Made by a program: the position numbers and the translations under genes
The notes under the pieces: model-generated
What the model was told of the DNA's origin: nothing
The model's input: only the letters and a program-made list of their open reading frames with translations
The model's database searches: none
From: Ruminococcus sp.
GTDB lineage: Bacteria > Bacillota > Clostridia > Oscillospirales > Acutalibacteraceae
DNA length: 7,009 nucleotides
Direction: 5' to 3'
Assembly: GCA_023667385.1 (NCBI GenBank)
Contig: JAMPAE010000077.1
Coordinates: 1-7,009, forward strand
In this document: positions 1-6,003 of the stretch, piece by piece
Position numbering within the stretch: the first letter of the stretch is position 1
How the letters are laid out: every line of letters begins with the position of its first letter

Positions 1-2998
1 TGACTTCTTTATATTCGTCAATCGCACCGACATTGACAGATCCAAGTGAGCGGATCTTGTTTCGTATTACAACAAGGCGTTTTCTTGTTCCAGCAGGGTC
101 ATTTGTCTTTTCCGCTGTCTGCTCAGCTTCACGTTTTGTGAGCTGATATTCATCATAAAGCTTGTTAACTGTGTCATCATATTCAGCAGACATTGTTTGT
201 CTGCGTTCCTCAAGCCTTGCTCTTTCTCCGCTGAGTTTTTCTCTTTCAGTTGATTTATTTCGCTCACTGATGCGAAGCTTGCTGCTTTGTTCTTCGTAAT
301 CGCCACGTTCCTTTTGCAACGTTACAACACTTTTTTTCATTTCTTCACATTGCTCACGTAGCTGCTTTGCTTCGTCATGAAGATGTGAAATTTCATTTCT
401 AATCTGCTCATTTTTAAACTTAATCTGTTCAATTTCGCCATCAAGCTCTTTATCACGGTTTTCATGACTTACCAAACGGGCCTTTAAAAGGTTCATGCTC
501 TGTGTTCTTGTTTGCAAGTCCTTATCAGCATCATGAAGATCAAACTTGAGTTTTGAAATCTGGCTTGAAATGCTTTCATTTGAACGTGAAAGCTCATCCT
601 TCTGCGCATCAAGGGTTTCAAGCTTGCTTTCGTTCTCCTGAATCTGCCTTGAAAGGATTTCAACCTGATTTTTGGCTTCGTTATAGATCTTATCAAGTTC
701 TTCAATGCGTTTCTCACAATTGTCAAGCTCATCCTGAAGCTCCTGCAAGCCCTGCTTTGCAAATGCGAACTGCTCATCGGCAAGGCGCTTTTCACCCTCA
801 AGTCTAATTTTATCCTCCTGATAAGCAACAAGTTCGGACTTTGCTTTGGTCAGCTTTGCTTCTTCTGCAGCAAGCGACTTGTCAAGCTTATCATAGTCAG
901 CCCGCATATGGTCAAGCTCTGATTTTGCTTTGTTATATTTTTCTTTTAGGCGATCAATCTCCATTCCACGTGACAGGATTCCTGCGTTTTTAACCTGTGA
1001 ACCACCTGTCATTGAACCACCGGCGTTAACTACCTGACCGTCAAGTGTAACTATTTTAAAATGATATTTATACTTTTTAGCAATATTAACAGCACAGCTA
1101 AGATCCTGTGCAATGACTGTTCTGCCAAGAAGCGAATCAATCACATGACGGTATTCATCAGCAGTGTCAATAAGCTCACTTGCTATACCAATAAAACCAT
1201 CGCATGAATCAAGAGTATTTTCATCGAGAACCTTACCCTTTACGGCGTTAATCGGCTGAAAAGTTGCACGACCTGCACCTGTTCGTTTCAAATAACCGAT
1301 TGCACGCTTTGCATCGCTATCAGTTTTGCAGATAATATTCTGAACAGCATTACCCAGTGCGGTTTCAATGGCAACAGCATAATCTTCCTCTGTTGAGATG
1401 AGCTGAGATACTGTTCCACAAATGCCCTCAAGGCCTCCATTTGAAACTTCTTTCATAACGGCTTTGACTGAACCGGAATAGCCATCCATGTTCTTTTCAA
1501 GGTCCTCAAGCATTTTTGCCTTTGATGCAATGTGCTGAGCATCAAACGAAAGGTCATCAATTTGCCTTTTCAGCTTGTCTGCCTTTTCGGCTCTGCCGTT
1601 ATAGATCAAAGTTAGCCCGCTGACTGTGTTATTAAGCGAAATGATTTGCTTTTCGCAATTTTCAAGCGAAGCTGCAGAGTTATTTTTATCATTTTTAAGT
1701 TCCTCAAGATTAGCTTCCTTTTGAGAAACCGAAAGCATGAGAAACTGAGAACGTGAGCGGATTTCCTCAATTGAGGAGTGAACGGTTGACTCGCTGACAC
1801 GATAATCTGCCAGTTGCTTTGTTGCATTTGCAATTTCAAGCGAAATTGAAGCTGTTTCTCTGTCAAGTGAGCTGCCTTCATTTTTCGCTGATGCAAGCTT
1901 TTCTTCAACCTGTGAAAGTTTATCTCTTTTTTCAGCGGCAATTTTCTTGATTTGATCAATCAACTTTTCTTCACCGGCAATTTCTTTTTCAAGCTGCCCA
2001 CGTGTTTCGGCGGACATAGTTTTGTCACGTTTGATTCTTTCAATTGTTGCTTTGTTATGCTCAATTGAGTTTTCAAGCACAGCACATTTTGAATCAATTG
2101 ATGATGCCTGTTCTTCATTTTGTGAAACCTCAAAGCGTATATCATCAATTTTAGCCGTAATGTTTTGTGCAGCAGAAATTGCATTTTCGATTTTAGCTTC
2201 AATTCCTCTCAAGTCACTTTCAATCTGCTCATAGTGACCGTCAGCAACAAGAATATTGTCATCCTGTTTTCTGAGTTCATCTTTTAATTTGTCAATATTA
2301 TAAAGCCACAAGCCAATTTCAAGCGTTTTTCTTTCATCAGCAAGAACAAGGAATTTCTCTGCTTTTTCGCTTTGTGTTTTGAGTGGTCCAATACGAGATT
2401 CAAGTTCAGCAAGTATATCTCTGAGCCTTATAAGATTATCTTCAGCCTGGGCAAGCCTTTTGAGTGAATCCGTTCTGCGATAGCGATATGCGGAAATTCC
2501 TGATGCTTCTTCAAGCATTTCTCTGCATTGAGTACCTTTGCCTGAAATCATGTCTGAAATTTTACCCTGACTGACCATTGAATAGCCATCACGTCCGAGA
2601 CCGGTATCCATAAAAAGCTCATGAACGTCACGAAGCCTTACTGATTGACCGTTGATTTTATATTCACTTTCGCCTGAGCGAAAATATCTTCGGGTTATTG
2701 AAACTTCATCTTCATCAACGTTTTTTATTGACCTATCTTTGTTATCAAGGCGCAAAGTAACCTGCGCAAAACCATAAGCCTTGCGCACACGTGTTCCGTC
2801 AAAGATGACATCCTCCATTTTACTGCCACGCAGTGACTTTGTGGACTGCTCACCGAGAACCCATCTGACGGCATCGGAAATGTTACTTTTCCCGCTTCCG
2901 TTTGGTCCAACAACAGCGGTGATGCCTTTTCCGAATTTTAATGTTGTTTTTTCAGGGAAGGACTTGAAGCCCTGCATTTCAAGCGCTGTTAATATCAT
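1..2998 (-). CDS. smc: Chromosome segregation/condensation protein SMC (N-terminal 999 residues; 3' end outside window)
   Basis: SMC is the ATPase of the SMC-ScpAB condensin, which loads on DNA and helps organise and segregate the nucleoid. I read this frame from the ATG at 2998 to the left edge and found no in-frame stop, so it is intact but cut by the window. Visible parts: the N-terminal half of the head with Walker A GPNGSGKS (residues 31-38), an R-loop-like RGSKMEDVIFDGT (57-69) and a Q-loop around SQGKISDM (143-150); a Lys/Glu-rich coiled-coil arm (about 170-500); the hinge (about 505-668), ending in the glycine-rich GGSMTGGS; and the returning arm (about 675-985), followed by a conserved GSVNVGAIDEY. 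About 190 residues, carrying the ABC signature, Walker B and D-loop, should lie beyond base 1, judging by the usual family length of nearly 1,190. The start overlaps the upstream stop as ATGA and has an AAGGAAG ribosome site. Identification is secure. Confidence 0.97.
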   Translation of the reverse strand, partial: MILTALEMQGFKSFPEKTTLKFGKGITAVVGPNGSGKSNISDAVRWVLGEQSTKSLRGSKMEDVIFDGTRVRKAYGFAQVTLRLDNKDRSIKNVDEDEVSITRRYFRSGESEYKINGQSVRLRDVHELFMDTGLGRDGYSMVSQGKISDMISGKGTQCREMLEEASGISAYRYRRTDSLKRLAQAEDNLIRLRDILAELESRIGPLKTQSEKAEKFLVLADERKTLEIGLWLYNIDKLKDELRKQDDNILVADGHYEQIESDLRGIEAKIENAISAAQNITAKIDDIRFEVSQNEEQASSIDSKCAVLENSIEHNKATIERIKRDKTMSAETRGQLEKEIAGEEKLIDQIKKIAAEKRDKLSQVEEKLASAKNEGSSLDRETASISLEIANATKQLADYRVSESTVHSSIEEIRSRSQFLMLSVSQKEANLEELKNDKNNSAASLENCEKQIISLNNTVSGLTLIYNGRAEKADKLKRQIDDLSFDAQHIASKAKMLEDLEKNMDGYSGSVKAVMKEVSNGGLEGICGTVSQLISTEEDYAVAIETALGNAVQNIICKTDSDAKRAIGYLKRTGAGRATFQPINAVKGKVLDENTLDSCDGFIGIASELIDTADEYRHVIDSLLGRTVIAQDLSCAVNIAKKYKYHFKIVTLDGQVVNAGGSMTGGSQVKNAGILSRGMEIDRLKEKYNKAKSELDHMRADYDKLDKSLAAEEAKLTKAKSELVAYQEDKIRLEGEKRLADEQFAFAKQGLQELQDELDNCEKRIEELDKIYNEAKNQVEILSRQIQENESKLETLDAQKDELSRSNESISSQISKLKFDLHDADKDLQTRTQSMNLLKARLVSHENRDKELDGEIEQIKFKNEQIRNEISHLHDEAKQLREQCEEMKKSVVTLQKERGDYEEQSSKLRISERNKSTEREKLSGERARLEERRQTMSAEYDDTVNKLYDEYQLTKREAEQTAEKTNDPAGTRKRLVVIRNKIRSLGSVNVGAIDEYKEV
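2995..2998 (-). other. ATGA stop/start overlap between the radical SAM gene and smc
   Basis: The TGA stop of the upstream radical SAM gene (2997-2995) shares bases with the ATG of smc (2998-2996). A four-base ATGA overlap is a classic arrangement for termination-reinitiation coupling. Here smc also has its own Shine-Dalgarno sequence just upstream, so it need not depend entirely on coupling. Confidence 0.93.
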
Positions 2999-4002
2999 CT
3001 CGTACTTCCTTGTATATTTATTTGATATTGTTTAAATGTGTTATCTTGTTTAATCTTTATCTTATATCCGAGCTTTTCAAGCGTTTTACGGTTTGTGCCG
3101 GATTGACCGATAAACTGAGAAACATATTTGCTCCCAACAGTCACATCAATTTCTGACGGTCGTATATTATCAAGCCTGATTTTTTCAAGTGCTTTATCAA
3201 GATATATACGGCTTTCGCAAAGCTCACGAAATGCCGGATGGTATGCACCGGCAAGATACCCTTTTTCAACTCCGCCACCTGAATGCAAGCCCAAGCGAAT
3301 CACTTTGACACCTGCATCGTTGAACATTATAAGGAGCTTGCTGCAAAGTGTAACTGCTTCATCAAGCGTCTGCGGCATATATCTGCCTTGCTTATAAAGC
3401 CTCGCAAGAAGCGTATCTTCAAGAACTATTGTCGGATATATCCTTACTGTATCAGGTGCAAGAGCAATCAGCTTTGACGCTGTTTCAAATGCGGTTTTAT
3501 CGTCATCACCATAAAGACCGGTCATCATTTGAACACCAAGTTCAAAATCAAATTGACGAATAAGCTTTGCCGCATCAACAATACACTGTGAATCATGACC
3601 TCTTCCGTTTAACGCAAGAACCTTATCAGACATACTCTGGCATCCAAGCTCAATTGCATTCACGCCATATTCTGCGAGTATCGTCAAAATTTCACGGTCT
3701 ATGCAGTCAGGTCTTGTTGAAATGCGAATGCCTTTGAATTTACCACTTCTGACATATAGCGACGCTGCTTCAAGAAGCGAAATCATATATGACTTTTCAA
3801 TCGCCGTAAAACTGCCACCAAAAAAAGCGATTTCACCGTTTGATGAATCAAAGTTACTGTTTAACGCAATCTCAACCGCAGAGTGTACATCATCAACTGT
3901 CAGCTTTTTCACGGAACCTGAAATTGTTTTCTGATTACAGAAGCTGCACCGATGCGGACACCCCTCATCAGGCACAAACAGTGCAACATTAATATGCTTC
4001 AC
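2995..4002 (-). CDS. Radical SAM protein, Elp3-like subgroup without acetyltransferase domain
   Basis: A 335-residue radical SAM enzyme of unknown substrate. The 4Fe-4S-binding CX3CX2C motif is C15-P-H-R-C19-S-F-C22 near the N-terminus. It is followed by GGSFT (62-66), which is shared with Elp3 and YhcC type proteins and belongs to the SAM-binding core. STRPD (95-99), ELGCQS (118-123), QMMTGLYGD (158-166) and RIYPT (188-192) mark successive strands of the barrel. A C-terminal part (about 240-325) holds AGAYHPAF and GSKYVSQFIGQSG. True Elp3 (about 550 residues) has a longer cysteine spacing and a C-terminal GNAT domain; this protein has neither. The start is GTG: an in-frame TAA lies two codons upstream and the next Met is residue 74, past the cysteine motif. 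The gene overlaps rnc by GTGA and smc by ATGA, so it belongs to that operon. A role in tRNA or other RNA modification is a guess from family and neighbours. An oxygen-sensitive cofactor fits an anaerobe. Confidence 0.9.
   Translation of the reverse strand: MKHINVALFVPDEGCPHRCSFCNQKTISGSVKKLTVDDVHSAVEIALNSNFDSSNGEIAFFGGSFTAIEKSYMISLLEAASLYVRSGKFKGIRISTRPDCIDREILTILAEYGVNAIELGCQSMSDKVLALNGRGHDSQCIVDAAKLIRQFDFELGVQMMTGLYGDDDKTAFETASKLIALAPDTVRIYPTIVLEDTLLARLYKQGRYMPQTLDEAVTLCSKLLIMFNDAGVKVIRLGLHSGGGVEKGYLAGAYHPAFRELCESRIYLDKALEKIRLDNIRPSEIDVTVGSKYVSQFIGQSGTNRKTLEKLGYKIKIKQDNTFKQYQINIQGSTR
3005..3011 (-). promoter_or_regulatory. Ribosome binding site of smc (AAGGAAG)
   Basis: The minus strand reads AAGGAAG six bases before the smc ATG (eight bases from the AAGGA core). 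It lies inside the last codons of the radical SAM gene. It supports the ATG at 2998 as the smc start, which is also where the family's conserved N-terminus begins (FKSF, then Walker A near residue 31). Confidence 0.8.
3999..4002 (-). other. GTGA stop/start overlap between rnc and the radical SAM gene
   Basis: The rnc TGA stop (4001-3999) overlaps the GTG start (4002-4000). The bases upstream (TATTAAACT, preceded by TATGGG) hold no good Shine-Dalgarno sequence, unlike the strong sites of trmFO, rnc and smc. The radical SAM gene therefore probably depends on ribosomes finishing rnc, which would keep its yield at or below that of RNase III. The coupling is inferred; the overlap is read directly. 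Confidence 0.88.
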
Positions 4003-4676
4003 AGTTTAATACCCATAAGTTCGAGTGCCTTTTGAGCCGCAGCTTGTTCGGCACTTTTTTTGCTGATGCCGATACCGCTGCCGATTACGTTACTGTTAAG
4101 ATGAACTTCCACTTCAAAGCGTTTATCATGATCAGGTCCGCTTTCGCCAACAAGAATATAAGTGAGATGCTCATCGGGATTTTTTTGAATAATTTCCTGC
4201 AAAGCAGTTTTGTAATCATTGAAGCTTGGCTCTTTAGTGGCTGCTTTCCTGATAAATCTTAACACAAACTCACGTGCATTTTCAAGCCCACCGTCAAGGT
4301 AAATTGCCGCAATCACAGCTTCAAAAGCATCTGCAAGAATCGACGGACGATTTCTTCCGCCGGTGCGCTCCTCACCTTTTCCAAGCAGTATGTATTTGCC
4401 AAGATCGATTTCTTTAGCAAAGCTATAAAGCGATTTTTCGCAAACGCACGCTGCTCGTCTTTTTGTCATTTCTCCCTCCGGCAGATGGCTGAGATTATGA
4501 TAGAAATAATCTGCGCTGACAACTCCGAGCACGGAATCACCTAAAAATTCAAGACGCTCGTTACAATCTCTGCCAAGCTGCTTTTCATTTGCATATGATG
4601 AATGTGTAAACGCAGTTTCAAGAAATGATTTATTTTTAAATTTATATCCAATTTTGCTTTCAAATTCTTCAAACAT
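3999..4676 (-). CDS. rnc: Ribonuclease III
   Basis: RNase III cuts double-stranded RNA, separating 16S and 23S precursors and processing some mRNAs and antisense duplexes in the cytoplasm. The 225-residue product has the usual bacterial length and both domains. The endonuclease domain (about 1-148) carries the signature NERLEFLGDSVL (39-50), with acidic residues E40, E43 and D47, then EGEMTKRRA (67-75) and LADAFEA (114-120) with D116 and E119, the Mg2+-binding pair. The double-stranded RNA-binding domain (about 152-222) shows DYKTALQE and the terminal helix SKKSAEQAAAQKALE (205-219). No catalytic residue is missing. The ATG start has a perfect AAGGAGG site seven bases away, inside the trmFO 3' end. 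The gene begins two bases after the trmFO stop and overlaps the next gene by four. With so little upstream space there is no room for a cleavable 5' leader hairpin like the one that autoregulates E. coli rnc, unless it lies within trmFO. Confidence 0.98.
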   Translation of the reverse strand: MFEEFESKIGYKFKNKSFLETAFTHSSYANEKQLGRDCNERLEFLGDSVLGVVSADYFYHNLSHLPEGEMTKRRAACVCEKSLYSFAKEIDLGKYILLGKGEERTGGRNRPSILADAFEAVIAAIYLDGGLENAREFVLRFIRKAATKEPSFNDYKTALQEIIQKNPDEHLTYILVGESGPDHDKRFEVEVHLNSNVIGSGIGISKKSAEQAAAQKALELMGIKL

Positions 4677-4678
4677 AA

Positions 4679-5989
4679 TTATACCTCCTTTACAACCATA
4701 TTTAAGTCGTTCAACGCCCTTTCCGAAAGCGCTGCATAGCGAAGTTTTTTGTCTCTTATTTTGGGCTCAATTGGTGGCAACACACCAAAATTTGCACCCA
4801 TCGGCTGAAAGTTTTCAACTGATTCATCGCTGATATATCTTGAAAGCGCACCTATCATCGTTGTTTCAGGCAAAATGATTGAAGCCTTACCCAAAAGTTT
4901 TCTAACCATGTTATATCCTGCCATGATGCCCGAAGCCGCCGATTCCATGTATCCCTCAACGCCTGTTATCTGCCCTGCAAAAAACAAATTATCTCTTTTT
5001 CTGAAGCTGAAATCGCCGTTCAGAAGTCTCGGTGAATCAAGGAATGTGTTTCTGTGCATAACACCATAGCGGACAAATTCTGCGTTTTTCAAAGCAGGTA
5101 TCATCGAAAACACACGCTTTTGCTCACCGAATTTTAAGTTTGTTTGAAAACCAACAAGGTTATACATTGTTCCGTTTGTGTTTTCCTTGCGAAGCTGCAA
5201 AACTGCCCACGGTCTGTGACCTGTTTTCGGGTCACGCAAACCAACCGGTTTCAGCGGACCAAATCGCATGGTATCGCTGCCGCGTGAAGCCATAATTTCA
5301 ATTGGCATACAGCCTTCGTAAACATCCTTTCGCTTGTCAAACGAATGAAGCTCTGCGCTTTCTGCATTTATAAGCGCTTCATAAAAAGCTTCATATTCCT
5401 CTTTGTTCATCGGACAATTGATGTAATCATCGTCTCCGCCACGATCATATCTCGACGCTGAAAATGCAGAGTTCAAGTCGATACTTTCCGCTGTTACTAT
5501 CGGTGCTGCCGCATCAAAAAAGTGAAGTCCTTCACCGCAAATAGCCGAAATACTATTGCTTAAAGCATCACTTGCAAGCGGACCTGCGGCAATAATAACA
5601 TTGCCATCGGGAATACTTGTGACTTCCTCATGGACTACCTTTATAAGCGGATGAGACTCAATTTTCTCCGTAATAAGTGCCGAAAATTTATTTCTGTCAA
5701 CAGCGAGCGCACCACCTGCCGGTACTTCACAAAGATCAGCACACTGCATACAAATTGAGTCAAAATGACGCATTTCTTCTTTAAGTAAGCCTGCCGCAGA
5801 TTCAACCCGCTTTGCTTTGAGTGAATTTGAGCAAACAAGCTCTGCAAAAGTTGAAAGATGATGAGCGGGACTGAATTTAATTGGCTTCATTTCATAAAGT
5901 ATGGTTTCGATGCCTGCATTAGCAGTTTGCCATGCGGCTTCAACACCTGCAAGCCCCGCACCGATGATTTTAACAGTTTCGCTCATCAT
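4679..5989 (-). CDS. trmFO: Methylenetetrahydrofolate-tRNA-(uracil54-C5)-methyltransferase TrmFO
   Basis: TrmFO uses FAD and 5,10-methylenetetrahydrofolate, rather than SAM, to make m5U at position 54 of the tRNA T-loop; it is the usual enzyme for this in many Firmicutes. The 436-residue product matches the family length (about 435). Visible: the FAD-binding GAGLAG (10-15) and E17 after it; LVCSNS (51-56) with C53 and YEGCMPIE (224-231) with C227, the two cysteines placed in catalysis in characterised homologues; VPAGGALAVDR (89-99); NCPMNKEEYEAF (191-202); and FFAGQITGVEGYMESAASG (336-354), a conserved flavin-proximal segment. Two ATGs stand in tandem (5989 and 5986). The Shine-Dalgarno sequence is four bases from the first and seven from the second, so a 435-residue form starting at 5986 is as likely or likelier. 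It follows topA by 14 bases, a pairing also seen in Bacillus subtilis. An extra CX2CX3C cluster (80-87) is noted separately. Confidence 0.98.
   Translation of the reverse strand: MMSETVKIIGAGLAGVEAAWQTANAGIETILYEMKPIKFSPAHHLSTFAELVCSNSLKAKRVESAAGLLKEEMRHFDSICMQCADLCEVPAGGALAVDRNKFSALITEKIESHPLIKVVHEEVTSIPDGNVIIAAGPLASDALSNSISAICGEGLHFFDAAAPIVTAESIDLNSAFSASRYDRGGDDDYINCPMNKEEYEAFYEALINAESAELHSFDKRKDVYEGCMPIEIMASRGSDTMRFGPLKPVGLRDPKTGHRPWAVLQLRKENTNGTMYNLVGFQTNLKFGEQKRVFSMIPALKNAEFVRYGVMHRNTFLDSPRLLNGDFSFRKRDNLFFAGQITGVEGYMESAASGIMAGYNMVRKLLGKASIILPETTMIGALSRYISDESVENFQPMGANFGVLPPIEPKIRDKKLRYAALSERALNDLNMVVKEV
4684..4690 (-). promoter_or_regulatory. Ribosome binding site of rnc (AAGGAGG)
   Basis: A full AAGGAGG match to the anti-Shine-Dalgarno sequence sits seven bases before the rnc ATG. 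It overlaps the last sense codons of trmFO (Lys-Glu-Val), so the protein end of TrmFO and the initiation site of RNase III share the same bases. It fixes the rnc start and predicts efficient initiation. Confidence 0.92.
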
Positions 5990-5993
5990 GAAT

Positions 5994-6000
5994 CTCCTTT
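5994..6000 (-). promoter_or_regulatory. Ribosome binding site of trmFO (AAAGGAG)
   Basis: AAAGGAG occupies half of the 14-base gap between topA and trmFO. It lies four bases from the first ATG (5989-5987) and seven from the second (5986-5984). The rnc site in the same operon uses seven-base spacing, which favours the second ATG as the main start. Confidence 0.85.
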
Positions 6001-6003
6001 TAA

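Noticed and set aside
67..2202. Minus-strand open frames of about 80-115 codons in other frames (67-306, 493-831, 1612-1959, 1960-2202), which might suggest a broken smc.
   Set aside because: I read the smc frame line by line from 2998 to 2 and found no stop or frameshift. Walker A, hinge and C-terminal arm motifs are all in the same frame, so smc is intact and the other frames are by-products of its Lys/Glu-rich codons.
553..3397. Plus-strand open frames of 60-90 codons opposite smc and the radical SAM gene (for example 553-807, 2022-2234, 2781-3035 and 3128-3397).
   Set aside because: They lie antisense within strongly conserved coding sequence, have no recognisable domains, and overlap long minus-strand frames that match known families. 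They are shadow frames.
2995..4002. Calling the radical SAM gene a true Elp3 tRNA-acetyltransferase or a HemN-type coproporphyrinogen oxidase.
   Set aside because: It lacks the C-terminal GNAT domain and the longer cysteine spacing of Elp3. It also has CX3CX2C-N rather than the HemN-type CX3CX2CXC motif: residue 24 after C22-N23 is Gln, not Cys.
4677..4684. A perfect TATAAT on the minus strand just upstream of the rnc ATG, as if an internal promoter.
   Set aside because: It lies between the ribosome site and the start codon, so transcription would begin inside rnc after its ATG. The best -35 at 17-base spacing (CTTAAA) matches only three of six consensus bases.
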